The position numbers were made by a program, and so were the translations under genes. This document shows positions 34,348 through 45,347 of a stretch of DNA of 64,000 nt, piece after piece. This stretch comes from Nostoc edaphicum CCNP1411 (GTDB taxonomy: Bacteria; Cyanobacteriota; Cyanobacteriia; Cyanobacteriales; Nostocaceae): assembly GCF_014023275.1 (NCBI RefSeq), contig NZ_CP054698.1:4278001-4342000 (forward strand). The letters run 5' to 3'. How positions within the stretch are numbered: position 1 is the stretch's first letter; every line of letters begins with the position of its first letter. Under the pieces are notes generated by a model. That model did no database searches, was not told the DNA's origin, and saw only the letters and a program-made list of their open reading frames with translations.

Positions 34348-35019
34348 TTAATCGCATTTTTCGTCTTTTGCTGTGAGCATTGAGCCTAAGAGAGTTTTCA
34401 CAACGACGCATCGCTTTACGCTACTAGCCAATGTAGGATTTGCAGAACTTGGTATAGCTACCACTATTTTTAACCCAGGTGGCTCTGTCGATGGGGCAAT
34501 AATTGTTCCAAAGTTTGCATTTGGTAAAGTCCCCATGTAGTCAAAGGTAATTTTTGCTGATGCATTTAAAGGGTAAGATACAGAAGAATTAGTAGTAGTA
34601 TTCGCAATACTACTATTAAGATTTCCGCCCAGCAGTAATTTCTTAGAATCGGCTCCCACATCTGTCCCTAAAGGTTTCCATGTGCTGATTCCAATATCGG
34701 TACGATAAACAGCAACCTCTACATTTTGAGTTGTGCTATTTTTTTGAAAACTAACACTGTAGCTAAGTTTTTTGTTTTTAGCTTCGCGCTGTGCTTCTTG
34801 TAGTGCAGCAAAAACAGCATCATTAGCCTTATTTACTTGTTGTCGATTTACAAAGGCTAGCCAACCAGGAGCTGCGATCGCTGCTAAAACTCCGATTATT
34901 AGCACCACTACAATCACTTCTATTAAAGTAAAACCAGTATCGTCTTGAGAATGAAATCGCTCTTTGGTGTTTTTATCACACATCCTAGTGTGGAATAACT
35001 TTAAAGTTAGGTTGCCCAT
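34348..35019 (-). CDS. hpsD: Pseudopilin, HpsD-like (GspH/FimT type)
   Basis: A 223-residue pseudopilin. After a 30-residue leader comes TGFTLIEVIVVVLIIGVLAA with Glu+5, and then the amphipathic helix (GWLAFVNRQQVNKANDAVFA). The C-terminal domain is beta-rich, with Cys at CVVVKT and near the end (KCD). It lies between hpsC and the glycosyltransferases, the position of hpsD in Nostoc punctiforme. Prepilin peptidase PilD would process it. It has the same plan as the last pseudopilin at 30571. Confidence 0.83.
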   Translation of the reverse strand: MGNLTLKLFHTRMCDKNTKERFHSQDDTGFTLIEVIVVVLIIGVLAAIAAPGWLAFVNRQQVNKANDAVFAALQEAQREAKNKKLSYSVSFQKNSTTQNVEVAVYRTDIGISTWKPLGTDVGADSKKLLLGGNLNSSIANTTTNSSVSYPLNASAKITFDYMGTLPNANFGTIIAPSTEPPGLKIVVAIPSSANPTLASSVKRCVVVKTLLGSMLTAKDEKCD

Positions 35020-35056
35020 AATGCCCCACTATTAGTTGTGTTGTCTATTCTGAAGT

Positions 35057-36061
35057 TTATTTAGTATATAAATATCCACGTCCCTGCACGCGGACACTTG
35101 CTGTTGGAAAGTAAGTTTGGTTATTTGAAGAGTAATCAAAATTGCTATTTTGCAACCTAGCTAGTGCATTGCCTCGTAAAAACACCTGTGCTGTTGTATT
35201 GGCAGTATCAACACAAGCATAAAAGCCCATAAAAGTACCTGAGCTAAGTGTTGGATTTATGGTTGAGTTAAGTGGTTGCTCCGTGCAAGGAAGAGTTGTT
35301 GAAGTAATAGGGGTTTGATCGATAAAATCAATTAGTACTAAAGGTTGTTGAGTGTAAGCTGACGAGACTTTTTTCCATGAATTCATTTGCTGTTTTATAC
35401 CTGCGGCACCTGGCAGATTCAGGTTAAAACGCTGAAAACCTGGATTGGGGCAGTTGTTGGCGTCAAGATATTTATCATTGGGATAGTCAGTACCACAACT
35501 GACACCGCCAGAAGCCAGAATTCCATCACTAATTTCAAATCTGGCAATACGAGCCGCTTTTGACCAAGTAGTACTATTGTCTTTTATTAAATAGTAAGCA
35601 ACTAGTGAGTAAACAAAAGTATCATCTGTGCTTGTTGTGGCGCGTTGGATAAATTTGCGTTTCCAAAACACTAAAATAGGTTTACAAGTAACAGTATTAT
35701 TAGAAGAATCACAAATACCAGCGTTTTTCACAGGCGGGATTTGGTCTTGAATTCCTGAGCTTGCTGGGACAGTGTTTGAATTGTTAGTCAGTGCAGCTCC
35801 ATTATATATGTAGACAGCTTGTTGTAAATCATTGGCAATGTAATTAACTGCCGTCTGGATTTCTTGTTCAGAATTTGCCTTTGCTTGTTCCTTCTGATCT
35901 GTACTGAGAATATTAACCATGAATCCTAGCAGTGGTGTAATTACCAGGAATGCCAGCAATAAGGCTACCAAAAGTTCTATCAGGGTAAAACCATTAACTT
36001 GCTGAACAAACTTAGAGTGTTTCAGCTGAATGCTGAGAAGAAATCTGAGTAAATTCTTCAT
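35057..36061 (-). CDS. hpsC: Hormogonium polysaccharide secretion pseudopilin HpsC
   Basis: A 334-residue protein with the pilin-like N-terminus NGFTLIELLVALLLAFLVIT and then ITPLLGFMVNILS. A long soluble domain follows with several Cys residues (AGICDSSNNTVTCKP, SCGTD, NCPNP), which could form disulfides outside the cell. It is larger than typical minor pilins, as known for HpsC. Locus position (third gene after hpsA and hpsB) supports the name. A 58-base hairpin repeat sits between it and hpsB. Confidence 0.88.
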   Translation of the reverse strand: MKNLLRFLLSIQLKHSKFVQQVNGFTLIELLVALLLAFLVITPLLGFMVNILSTDQKEQAKANSEQEIQTAVNYIANDLQQAVYIYNGAALTNNSNTVPASSGIQDQIPPVKNAGICDSSNNTVTCKPILVFWKRKFIQRATTSTDDTFVYSLVAYYLIKDNSTTWSKAARIARFEISDGILASGGVSCGTDYPNDKYLDANNCPNPGFQRFNLNLPGAAGIKQQMNSWKKVSSAYTQQPLVLIDFIDQTPITSTTLPCTEQPLNSTINPTLSSGTFMGFYACVDTANTTAQVFLRGNALARLQNSNFDYSSNNQTYFPTASVRVQGRGYLYTK

Positions 36062-36125
36062 AACTACGGTCTGCCCCTTAGTGATAGAAATATATCTAGC
36101 GAATGGTGGTGTACATATCTAATCT

Positions 36126-36183
36126 TGTAGGGTGGGCATCTTACCTGACCGTAGCCAAAGGCGGGCAAGATGCCCACCCCACA
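36126..36183. repeat. Hairpin repeat in the hpsB-hpsC gap
   Basis: TGTAGGGTGGGCATCTT (36126-36142) pairs with AAGATGCCCACCCCACA (36167-36183), one mismatch. The string is a repeat common in Nostoc genomes. It splits the otherwise tight hps run. Confidence 0.8.
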
Positions 36184-36217
36184 AAAAGTAGTTGAGTATT
36201 TTTTTATTTGGAAGTCA

Positions 36218-36940
36218 TTAATTACAAGTGTTGTTACTAGTAGTATTACTAGTAATAACAAGACGCTGACACAGTGCATTGAAGGAAGTGTTTCTAGAGC
36301 CAATTTCAGTGGTCATTTCCACTAGTGGAGATTGGCGATCGCCCAAAGAGCCAGTGAAAGTGTTTTGTGTTGTTTTGGACTGGCCTGCAATACTAGCATC
36401 GCTAGCTTTGACAGTTTTAGTAAGGTCAATATCTGACCGATAAACCCGAATTCCCAGACGATAACCATCTTTTGGTAGACCTGTGCTATCAATTGGGTTG
36501 CTTCCTGTTACTACAATTTTTACAGCCTGAATGTAAAATATCTTGTCTGTATTGCTTGTACAGTCAGGGTCAATAATAACTAGGTTGTTGTTTCCATCTT
36601 TTCTCACGCAATATAGCGATGTTAGTGGTGTTGATGCTTGTCCAGGAACTGGCATATTTGTGGTGGTAAGTAAATTGCCAGCTAATGTTCCATTGGGTTC
36701 AATAGTGGTAGTAGGGGCTGTCACGGCTCCCGTTTTCACACCATCAATGAAAGTTCTGGCAGCTTGTGTGGCTTGTTCTACGCGTTTTGATTGGACACGA
36801 GTTGCTGTTGCAATGACGATTGTAGGTGCGATCGCTGCCAGTAAAATAGTAACTACTAGCATTGCTACCAACGACTCAATAATTGTGAAACCAGACTCAC
36901 CAGATGGTTGACTTACTTGCTGTTGTTTGTGCTTAATCAT
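36218..36940 (-). CDS. hpsB: Hormogonium polysaccharide secretion pseudopilin HpsB
   Basis: A 240-residue pseudopilin. The N-terminus has SGFTIIESLVAMLVVTILLA (Glu+5 present) after a 16-residue leader, then a helix (RVQSKRVEQATQAARTFIDG) and a beta-rich domain (LGIRVYRSDIDLTKTVKAS). Located directly after hpsA with 29 bases between them. It should be processed by PilD and form part of the secretion pseudopilus. Confidence 0.88.
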   Translation of the reverse strand: MIKHKQQQVSQPSGESGFTIIESLVAMLVVTILLAAIAPTIVIATATRVQSKRVEQATQAARTFIDGVKTGAVTAPTTTIEPNGTLAGNLLTTTNMPVPGQASTPLTSLYCVRKDGNNNLVIIDPDCTSNTDKIFYIQAVKIVVTGSNPIDSTGLPKDGYRLGIRVYRSDIDLTKTVKASDASIAGQSKTTQNTFTGSLGDRQSPLVEMTTEIGSRNTSFNALCQRLVITSNTTSNNTCN

Positions 36941-36969
36941 AGTTACTCACCGTTTCTAGGAATTAAAGA

Positions 36970-39900
36970 TTAACTACAGCCAGAGGTAGGAAGTTGACTG
37001 GTATCGACGGCATTAGTGTTGTCTGAGGCTTTTTTGGCACATAACAACGTTTGCACCCATACGTCATCTCGACCAACTTCCCGGAAGTATTCATTGGGTT
37101 TGTCATCTGGTGTTATCGCTAACTTTTGCGAAAATGCATCTGGTGATTGCGACAGCAAAGCGACATCATAACCCCACTGCCGTTTAGGAGCTTGATAAAA
37201 AGGTATTTGACCACCAGCATTAGCGATCGGATATACAGTAGGAGGACTACTGGTAATAGTGGGGGAATTATTTAAGAATGCTACAAATGGTGCAGTAGCG
37301 TAGACACTACGAGTTCTTTGGATAAAAGAGCCGTTAACTATAGCTGCAACAGCTGCGTTTAAGTCGCCAGTTGGGTTCCAATTTTCCAGGAAGCGGACAA
37401 AGTTGTGTAAACCACCATTATCTTCTGTAGGACGAGCTGGGGTGTCTCCGCCTGCTGCGGCTAGGTTAAAGGTGGTAGGTGTTGCCCATTGTATCCAATA
37501 ACTATCTTGTGTATTGCTAGGGCCTATTCTGCTAGTTGATGTTGGTGATATAGTTTCATCAGTGCCAAAAGCCACTTGAATTTGCAAAACTGGCGATAAA
37601 ATTGGTTGATCGCTTGTACCTGAGCCTAGAGTAAACTTTGGCGGTTTAGTATCATCATTAGCAGTAGTTGTTTGGAACCATAGAGCATTATCTTTGGAAT
37701 CTGGCCTATTGGTAGAATTAAAACTACTCAGTGGAAATTGAGTTATTGTGCCACCCTTGATACCTATAATGGTTGGTTTATTACTACCATCAACCGTGAG
37801 TACTCCAGATGTTGTATCACGGAGAAAGGCAACACGGCGAGGATAGCTCAGATAATTGGCATTAGGTGACACCGCTGTTGTAGCAGCCTTATGCTTAGTA
37901 ATGTCAAATGTCAAGCCGAGAGAGTTGGTAGTATCAGAGGCTCTAATACCTCCTGGATATGTAGCATCGCCAGGTAGTGTTACCCACCAATCAGTAGCCG
38001 GGTCGCAAGCTGAAGCAGGTAGTTTCGGACATACCTCCATTAAATACTCTGGGGCATTTTTCCTTCGCTGAATTGGTGTAACAAAATTATTGAGGTAAGA
38101 ACTACCTTGAGTACCAGTTTTAGTAGTATCAAGGTCTTTGGGTAAGCCGTCAGTACCATACCAAGAAGCATTGATGACATTAGTGTTGTTGGTAGCAAAC
38201 CCATTTTTCTGAAATCCGGGAATAACGGGAGTACTAGTTGCATTACCGATAATGGAACTAGCGTCCCCCAGGTTATTATTTAGGTCATAGTCTCCATCGT
38301 TGCGGTAGCCCAACTCAAAGTTATTAGAAAGAAGTGTGATCGCATCTGACAAAACGCTAGCAGGTCGCCATGCGTCCCCAGTGGTACAGTTTGGTAGTCT
38401 AGCGTCACCAGTACGACAAGCAAAGTTTTTATTACGGGTTGCTGCCGTGCGAGAGTAGAAATTGCTCAAATCACTAGCTAGAGCTGTAGTAAACTCTTCT
38501 TGAGTATGTTTATTAAAGTCGCCTTTAATATATACAGGCAAGTTAGAGGCTAAAATCAAGCCTTTTTCTACATCTCTGTAAGTCTGAACACGCCAGAGAC
38601 TTCCGTTGGGGTTGCCAGTGGGGTCGCCGTTTCTCAACATAATGGCATTGGGACGGCGAGTTGGATCAAGTTTAAAGTCTACCGAGCTATTTGATTTTTG
38701 TACGTCTTTACCATTACTAGAATTAGCACTCAAATCTAAAAGGGCATCATCCCGTGTAGCGTAAATAATACCGCTATTGGGAATTAAGTATTCCTGTGGT
38801 GTTGCACTACCATAAGCCTTTAGCCGTAGCGCATTATAGTCTAAGACAGTGGCGCGAATTTCAAGTGGTTGGCGGGTTTCTTTGGCGAGTTCGTATTGTG
38901 TATTCGGGTTTGCTACAGTTCCAGTCCCATCTCCATTGACACCATCGGCGTTGGTGAATGTTTGTACACCTGGGGTGCTGAGAAGAGTTGTTGCATCTAC
39001 ATCTTTGTGAATTGCCTTAATCTGCCTTGCATCTAAAAAGGCAGTTTCGTAAATTGCGCCGTGAGGGATGACACTATTATCTGGATTGCCGATAGTACCA
39101 TCTAATATTTGAATGGCACAAATAGCAGCATCAATAGCAGACTGCTCTGAGAGTGTCAAAGAGGAACCTGCTGTTACTTTTGGCAGAGCTTTGCTCAGTA
39201 CTTCATTTACCAACCGCCCATTGGGATACCTTAAACTAGCTTGATAGTTTAGTAAATCTGAATAGTCAGAAACAGCCTTTGTCGGAGGTGCGTAGACAAT
39301 ACCATTATGAGATTTACCACCTGCGGCTTTGTCATAGATAAAATTTGGTATAAAAACTGTCCCAGACGCAGATGGAAGACTATTGAGGTTCTTAGCTGTC
39401 GTGAAACTTGTAGGGTCGTAGAAGTTACTTATGCAAGCAATGGGTGCAGGGGTTAGCGCATTGTAGCCACTCTTTTGGTAGTGATAAACTGCTGTAGCCC
39501 TCATCCGTAAATACGGCGTATAAGGCTTAAGAGGTGGAGGAGTAGGAGACGGAGGAGTAATGATTGGTAATGCTATATTGCTATTTCGGGTATCTTGAAT
39601 TGAGTTATCACCAGCATTAATGTCAATAGTATTAGGCACAGGCATCAAATCTGACCAAATTCTATTTGTACCACCAAAAGCTGAGTTTAAAGCCTTGTCC
39701 AAGTCAGCTTTGACAGTACTAACAGTGAAATCTTCAGGTAAATAAATTCCTGCACCAGTCACTACCCGTAAGCCGCCTACAGGATCTTGGAGAGTAGTTG
39801 GTATTTTAGAAGCTGCTGATTCCCAATCTCCATCTCGCTCAACAGTTCCTAAATCGGCTAGTTGCTGTACACGACTGCGACGATTGCGATTTACAGTTGA

Positions 39901-41712
39901 CGGATCGTCCCAGTTAATACCTGTAATATTTTGGGTATCTGTGCTGTTTGAACCGATAAATGTTGTCCCATTCCACCACAATGCAGGTAGATTGTTACCA
40001 AGCAAAATGCGATCGCCAACGTATTGTTCTTTACCTACTTGTTGCTGCTTAGTTGGCTCTGTAGCGCTAGGTAACAACTTAGTATTATCAGAAGTATTAG
40101 GTTTGAGTGTTAAATTGGCATAATTAGTCCTAGTTTTACCATCACTGGGATCAAAGGGATAAACCCAGGTGTCCGGTGGACGCAGCGACTCACCACTTCC
40201 TTGTAGTACTGTAGCAGTAGTATAAGTTCCTACTGCATCTATACCAAAGGCAACTTCATTATAAGGTACACGGCGGGTACGTTTTTTAAAGTAAAGTCCT
40301 AGCTGGTTATTACGAATAGTAGCTTGTTGCTCTGTGGAGGCAGTGGCAGCAGTTAGATTTAAGACTTTTAGTTGCTGTGTAATGCCATCTTTGACTTCCT
40401 GTGGATCAGTAGATGCATTATTAGCCGTCTGCGCTTGCACTAAGAGATTGATACGCTGTACATAAGCTAGACTATTATAGGCAATATTTTTCGGTATTCC
40501 ATTAACTGATTTGTTATCTTTAACACCAGAAGCGGTATTGGGATTAACTCCTTTGCCTTGGAATAAATGCACTCCAGTACTGTTATTTAAATCGTCATCA
40601 CCAGTGAAAAGACCTGCTGCTAAATTGCCACCTACAATAATTTTGGCATTTTCATCATCATAAAAACAAGAATCTCTACTACTAACCTGATAAAGCGTAA
40701 CAAATTGAAAACCGCTACCAGTCAGTAAGTTACTATTAGTCAAGATCCGTCCATTTAGGTTAAATGTTGGTCCAGGTGTAAGTTCTATATCATCTTCATA
40801 AACCACCGCATTGTTAACTAGCGGTAGTTGTATACGGTCTTGTTGATACTCTAAACCCGAAAAACCTTTATTCCCTGTGAAAACTTCGTATTTATCTTGA
40901 TCAGCCGTTGGTAGGTTAGTAATGGGAACATTAGCAGTGTAGACAAAAAAGCTTTTTTTGAGCTTACCAGCAATATTAAACCAGCCAGTACTCCCAACTA
41001 AAGTAGCACTTGTTCCTAGAGTATCTTCACAACCGTTGCTTATACTACCAGAGGTCATGGGGGGAGTTCTGGCTTCTAGAGGATTTCTAGCGCGACTGTA
41101 TGTACCACCAGTTATAGGCGGATTTCGGAAATAAATTCCATAAAGAGTATAGCTGTCAAATTTCCCATTGTTATTGGTATCAATGGGGAACATCCATGCA
41201 GTTGGTAGTGCTGTTTGACTGGTATAGTTAAGATTTAGCTGAGTTTCATCCCCAAAAGTATATTCATTCAAATAATTTTTTAAGGCACTCTCCAAAGCTG
41301 TATCTGACGGTGTAGCTCGTGGTAATCTACGGTCTTCAAATAGCTTGTCTAATTTTGCTCTAGCTCTGTCAATAGCTGGTGTCGCAGCGTTAAGCACAGC
41401 CTCGTTCACCCGGACATTACTAGCATTTTTGGAACGTTCAAAAGACCGAAACAAAATGGCAGTGGTCAATAAGACGACTACTATCAAAACCATTGCCACT
41501 GTCGGTAACAAAAACCCAGCATTTTCTGACCCGCGTCTTCTTCTAGTGCCAAAACAAGCCCGTAAAAGCCAAATAATTTGCTTGTTAATTGCAGATAAAA
41601 ACTGCTTGCTAATTTGTGCGAAGTTTTTTTTAATCGCCTTGAATAGCTGACGTTTTCGAGACATAGCTGCTTTCCTGTCAAGTGGATTTTCTAGTTTTTT
41701 TGGCATCTTCAT
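36970..41712 (-). CDS. hpsA: Hormogonium polysaccharide biosynthesis protein HpsA
   Basis: A 1580-residue protein, by far the longest gene here. A basic N-terminus leads to one membrane helix with a pilin/PilX-like pattern (NAGFLLPTVAMVLIVVVLLT), then a helical stalk (ASNVRVNEAVLNAATPAIDR) and a very long Thr/Asn/Ser/Gly/Pro-rich outer region with many YxxxP and NxT motifs. It heads the cluster and has no enzymatic motif that I recognise. It is named after the N. punctiforme gene in this position, whose exact role is unclear. A 597-base spacer ahead of it should carry the main hps promoter. Confidence 0.88.
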   Translation of the reverse strand: MKMPKKLENPLDRKAAMSRKRQLFKAIKKNFAQISKQFLSAINKQIIWLLRACFGTRRRRGSENAGFLLPTVAMVLIVVVLLTTAILFRSFERSKNASNVRVNEAVLNAATPAIDRARAKLDKLFEDRRLPRATPSDTALESALKNYLNEYTFGDETQLNLNYTSQTALPTAWMFPIDTNNNGKFDSYTLYGIYFRNPPITGGTYSRARNPLEARTPPMTSGSISNGCEDTLGTSATLVGSTGWFNIAGKLKKSFFVYTANVPITNLPTADQDKYEVFTGNKGFSGLEYQQDRIQLPLVNNAVVYEDDIELTPGPTFNLNGRILTNSNLLTGSGFQFVTLYQVSSRDSCFYDDENAKIIVGGNLAAGLFTGDDDLNNSTGVHLFQGKGVNPNTASGVKDNKSVNGIPKNIAYNSLAYVQRINLLVQAQTANNASTDPQEVKDGITQQLKVLNLTAATASTEQQATIRNNQLGLYFKKRTRRVPYNEVAFGIDAVGTYTTATVLQGSGESLRPPDTWVYPFDPSDGKTRTNYANLTLKPNTSDNTKLLPSATEPTKQQQVGKEQYVGDRILLGNNLPALWWNGTTFIGSNSTDTQNITGINWDDPSTVNRNRRSRVQQLADLGTVERDGDWESAASKIPTTLQDPVGGLRVVTGAGIYLPEDFTVSTVKADLDKALNSAFGGTNRIWSDLMPVPNTIDINAGDNSIQDTRNSNIALPIITPPSPTPPPLKPYTPYLRMRATAVYHYQKSGYNALTPAPIACISNFYDPTSFTTAKNLNSLPSASGTVFIPNFIYDKAAGGKSHNGIVYAPPTKAVSDYSDLLNYQASLRYPNGRLVNEVLSKALPKVTAGSSLTLSEQSAIDAAICAIQILDGTIGNPDNSVIPHGAIYETAFLDARQIKAIHKDVDATTLLSTPGVQTFTNADGVNGDGTGTVANPNTQYELAKETRQPLEIRATVLDYNALRLKAYGSATPQEYLIPNSGIIYATRDDALLDLSANSSNGKDVQKSNSSVDFKLDPTRRPNAIMLRNGDPTGNPNGSLWRVQTYRDVEKGLILASNLPVYIKGDFNKHTQEEFTTALASDLSNFYSRTAATRNKNFACRTGDARLPNCTTGDAWRPASVLSDAITLLSNNFELGYRNDGDYDLNNNLGDASSIIGNATSTPVIPGFQKNGFATNNTNVINASWYGTDGLPKDLDTTKTGTQGSSYLNNFVTPIQRRKNAPEYLMEVCPKLPASACDPATDWWVTLPGDATYPGGIRASDTTNSLGLTFDITKHKAATTAVSPNANYLSYPRRVAFLRDTTSGVLTVDGSNKPTIIGIKGGTITQFPLSSFNSTNRPDSKDNALWFQTTTANDDTKPPKFTLGSGTSDQPILSPVLQIQVAFGTDETISPTSTSRIGPSNTQDSYWIQWATPTTFNLAAAGGDTPARPTEDNGGLHNFVRFLENWNPTGDLNAAVAAIVNGSFIQRTRSVYATAPFVAFLNNSPTITSSPPTVYPIANAGGQIPFYQAPKRQWGYDVALLSQSPDAFSQKLAITPDDKPNEYFREVGRDDVWVQTLLCAKKASDNTNAVDTSQLPTSGCS

Positions 41713-42309
41713 TCATACCTATAAAAAAATACAGGCATGAATGAGATTTTATTTATTTAACTACTGCATCTGGTTTTAATAAACTCCAAATAATGTAGCT
41801 ACAACAAAAGACAATTTATTTAAAGTTATATCATTGATGAATTGTTGATTTTATCCGGTAAACACTGATTTTCTCATAATTATTTAATTCAAGTCTTATA
41901 AAGAACAGGAGCATGACTTCACAGTAAAATTGCGGAAATGTATTTTATTTGAAAGCGAATTTATGAAGATGTTGTTAGCAGAGTAAGCTTATAATACCCA
42001 TCGGCTAAAGGAAAAATATCAGGTGGGTGCAAAATAATCAGATGTTCAGCCAAAATTCCCAACTTCTTAGAGAAGTCGGGAATCTTGTTGTTTACATTAC
42101 CTTTATTAAGAGGTCATTTATAAAGTTAAAAAGGGTGGTTATAAACCACTACGCTTGAGTTAAGGGTTATTGGTTTAGTCTAAGAAGACGCGATAAATCG
42201 CGTCTCTACATGAGGGTTTTGTTGCTCATTCTGTAATTGTATTGGTTTATAAACCGCGTCCCCACAGGCAAAACCCACGGATGTGGGTTTCAATCGAATT
42301 CATCTGGTG
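41713..42309. other. Upstream region of hpsA, also 3' region of clpB
   Basis: 597 bases. The hps promoter should lie at 41713-42000, AT-rich with no clear boxes. A hairpin at 42055-42083 (ATTCCCAACTTCT with one wobble) matches the terminator-like family at 20689 and 45348. The palindrome GACGCGATAAATCGCGTC is at 42187-42204. No gene. Confidence 0.7.
42264..42288 (-). terminator. Terminator hairpin downstream of clpB
   Basis: On the minus strand, AAACCCAC and GTGGGTTT pair around a four-base loop, followed by a T-run within the second arm. It lies 22 bases after the clpB stop. Confidence 0.7.
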
Positions 42310-44952
42310 CTATGTAGCAATTTGTGGTACTGACACTTTCACCAGTATTTTTTTGCTAAAAGACAGACCGTTTTCATTTTTATCAATGATAATCGTATCT
42401 CCAGAGATAAAAGTATTCTCCAATAACTTGGTGGCGAGGGGGTTTTCTACTTCTCGCTGAATTGCTCGTTTGAGTGGGCGGGCACCGTAAACTGGGTCAT
42501 AACCTGATTCGACAAGGTGATCGCAGGCTGATTGGGATATCTCAAAGAAGATTTTTTGCTCGCGGAGGAGATTTTCTACCCGCTTAAGTTGTATGCGGAT
42601 GATATGCCGCATTTCCATGCGGCTGAGGGTATGGAAGAGAATAATATCATCAACGCGGTTGAGAAATTCGGGGCGGAAATGCGATCGCAAAGCTTCCATT
42701 ACCCTAACTCGCATTGTTTCATATTTGGAATCATCACCAGATACATCCAAAATATGTTCGCTGCCAATATTACTGGTCATCACAATAACGCTGTTACGAA
42801 AATCTACTGTCCTTCCTTGAGAGTCAGTAATTCTCCCATCGTCTAACACCTGTAATAAAATATTGAACACATCGGGGTGCGCTTTTTCTACTTCATCCAG
42901 CAGCACCACCGAATAGGGGCGGCGGCGAATCGCCTCGGAAAGTTGACCGCCTTCTTCATATCCTACATATCCTGGAGGCGCTCCCACTAACCGAGAAACT
43001 GAGTGTTTTTCCATATATTCAGACATATCTAAGCGCACCAATGCATCATCAGAATCAAAGAGAAACTGAGCTAAAGCACGAGCGAGTTCGGTTTTGCCCA
43101 CACCTGTGGGGCCCATGAACAAAAATGAACCAATGGGACGAGAAGGATCTTTCATCCCCGCACGGGCGCGACGAATTGCCGCTGCGACTGCTTCTACAGC
43201 CTCTTCTTGCCCAATGACTCGTTCATGTAAATGACTTTCTAGTTGCAATAATTTTTGCCGTTCCGATTCCAACAGGCGATTAACAGGGATTCCTGTCCAC
43301 TTGGCAACGATTTCGGCAATATCGGCTTCGGTGACTTGTTCTCGAAGTAAAGTGGAACCTTGGTTTTGAATTTCTAAAAGGTTTGCTTCTTTGGCTTCGC
43401 GATCGTGCTGTACTCCTTCTAATTTGCCATACTTCAGTTGGGCAGCTTTATTTAGGTCATAAGCACGTTCCGCCTGTTCAATTTGCACTCGCAGCGCATC
43501 TTCTTCTTTCTTTAAGGCGCTTATAGCCTCCAATAGCTGCTTTTCACCTTGCCATTGCTCATTAAATATTTGCTGTTTTTCAGTTAAATCGGCAATTTCT
43601 TGCTCAATTCGCTCCAAACGTTCTCTCGTTTGGGGAGTCCCCTTTTCCTCGCCAGCTAATGATAGCTTTTCCATTTCTAACTGCATGAGGCGGCGATCAA
43701 TGGTTTCCAATTCCGCTGGTTTGGAGGTAATCTCCATCTTCAACTGTGCTGCTGCTTCATCCACCAAATCAATGGCTTTATCTGGCAAAAAGCGATCGCT
43801 AATATAACGTGCTGACAGAGTTGCTGCTGCTACCAAAGCCGAATCAGAAATTTTGACGTTGTGATGCACTTCATAGCGTTCTTTCAATCCCCGAAGAATG
43901 GAAATAGTATTTTCCACAGTTGGCTGATCCACAAATACTTGCTGAAAGCGGCGTTCTAGGGCAGCGTCTTTCTCAATGTGTTTGCGAAACTCATCTAGGG
44001 TAGTAGCGCCAATACAACGCAGTTCTCCCCTCGCCAGCATTGGTTTGAGCAGATTTCCCGCATCCATTGCTCCTTGTTGGTTGGAACCTGCACCAACTAC
44101 CGTATGCAGTTCGTCAATAAACAGGACGATTTGACCATTAGATTCCGTAACTTCCCGGAGAACAGATTTCAGACGGTCTTCAAATTCACCCCGGTATTTT
44201 GCCCCAGCAATCAAACTGCCCATATCTAAAGAGATGAGTTGGCGGTTTTTCAGAGATTCGGGAACGTCACCATTTACCATCCGCTGTGCTAAAGCTTCTG
44301 CGATCGCAGTTTTACCTACCCCAGGTTCACCAATCAAAACTGGGTTATTTTTGCTACGACGAGACAATACTTGAATTACCCGCCGAATTTCGTCATCCCG
44401 TCCAATTACCGGGTCGAGTTTTCCAGCTTTTGCCTGTTCTGTTAAGTCTCTACCAAATTTTTGTAAGGCTTCATAGCGGGATTCTGGGCTTTGATCTGTC
44501 ACCTTTTGGCTACCGCGAATGGCTTTGATAGTAGCTTCTAGTTTGGCTGCATCCGCACTAAAGCCTTTGAGAATCTTTCGTCCAAGGCGATCGTCTTCAG
44601 CAAAGGCCAAAAGTATGTGTTCCACGGAAATGTAGGAGTCTTTCATCCTAGCTCTAGCTTCCTCGGCTCGGTCTAGTAAAATATCTAAATTGCGGCTAAG
44701 GTAAAGCTGATCGCTTTTACCAACTTTGGGCTGGCGTTGGGTAAAGGCTTCTAGCTGTTGCTGCAAGCGCATTGGATCTACCTCAGATCGAGCCAGGATA
44801 CGTATAGCTAGACTAGTGGGTTCTTCTAACAGGGCAATAATTAAATGTTCAACATCTAGTTGCTGTTGTTGATAAGCACGGACTATATCCTGAGATTTAA
44901 CAATTGCTTCCCAGGCTTTATCAGTAAATTTATTCGGATCTGTAGGTTGCAT
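42310..44952 (-). CDS. clpB: ATP-dependent chaperone ClpB
   Basis: An 880-residue HSP100 disaggregase. It has the Clp_N repeats ([16 protein letters not shown] ... [12 protein letters not shown]), NBD1 Walker [15 protein letters not shown], the coiled-coil M-domain (about 400-525), NBD2 Walker [15 protein letters not shown] and Walker [12 protein letters not shown], and the C-terminal region [16 protein letters not shown]. It resolves aggregated proteins together with DnaK. The tail [16 protein letters not shown] is somewhat unusual. No CIRCE element is visible upstream. Cyanobacteria carry two clpB paralogues; I cannot tell which this is. Confidence 0.96.
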   Translation of the reverse strand: MQPTDPNKFTDKAWEAIVKSQDIVRAYQQQQLDVEHLIIALLEEPTSLAIRILARSEVDPMRLQQQLEAFTQRQPKVGKSDQLYLSRNLDILLDRAEEARARMKDSYISVEHILLAFAEDDRLGRKILKGFSADAAKLEATIKAIRGSQKVTDQSPESRYEALQKFGRDLTEQAKAGKLDPVIGRDDEIRRVIQVLSRRSKNNPVLIGEPGVGKTAIAEALAQRMVNGDVPESLKNRQLISLDMGSLIAGAKYRGEFEDRLKSVLREVTESNGQIVLFIDELHTVVGAGSNQQGAMDAGNLLKPMLARGELRCIGATTLDEFRKHIEKDAALERRFQQVFVDQPTVENTISILRGLKERYEVHHNVKISDSALVAAATLSARYISDRFLPDKAIDLVDEAAAQLKMEITSKPAELETIDRRLMQLEMEKLSLAGEEKGTPQTRERLERIEQEIADLTEKQQIFNEQWQGEKQLLEAISALKKEEDALRVQIEQAERAYDLNKAAQLKYGKLEGVQHDREAKEANLLEIQNQGSTLLREQVTEADIAEIVAKWTGIPVNRLLESERQKLLQLESHLHERVIGQEEAVEAVAAAIRRARAGMKDPSRPIGSFLFMGPTGVGKTELARALAQFLFDSDDALVRLDMSEYMEKHSVSRLVGAPPGYVGYEEGGQLSEAIRRRPYSVVLLDEVEKAHPDVFNILLQVLDDGRITDSQGRTVDFRNSVIVMTSNIGSEHILDVSGDDSKYETMRVRVMEALRSHFRPEFLNRVDDIILFHTLSRMEMRHIIRIQLKRVENLLREQKIFFEISQSACDHLVESGYDPVYGARPLKRAIQREVENPLATKLLENTFISGDTIIIDKNENGLSFSKKILVKVSVPQIAT

Positions 44953-45347
44953 CTTTAGAATTTTGGAATTTTGATTTTTAGTTGTTTATGGAGTGGAATT
45001 GGGTATTAAGGATTGGTAAGAAAATTAAGTCCCCAGTCCTCAGTCCCTAATTATCCAAACATTGTCAGCGGATATCCGCGTGTATCTCCGGTGGCAATTT
45101 GGGATTGGTAATTGGTGATAGCTTAATTCATTACCTATTTCCTAATTTAAAACGAAAACACTGTTCTGAACGGACTTTGCCAGATGGTGTTATTGGAGCG
45201 ATGCCTATGACGGCTACGCCTACGCTCTTAGGAATACGGATACACTAATAGGATTTACGCAGAGGATATCCCCTAACCCGCCTAAAAAACGGAGGCAAAA
45301 AGCGAAAAGTATCGCACGTCTCACTCTTAAGCAAAACTTGCTGCTCA
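44953..45347. other. Region upstream of clpB
   Basis: About 395 bases between clpB and the gloA terminator. It has repeat fragments (GCTACGCCTACGC) near 45210-45225 and no gene that I support. Confidence 0.5.

Noticed and set aside
36064..36303. 79-codon frame between hpsB and hpsC
   Set aside because: Overlaps hpsB in another frame and runs across a hairpin repeat; no pilin or other motif.
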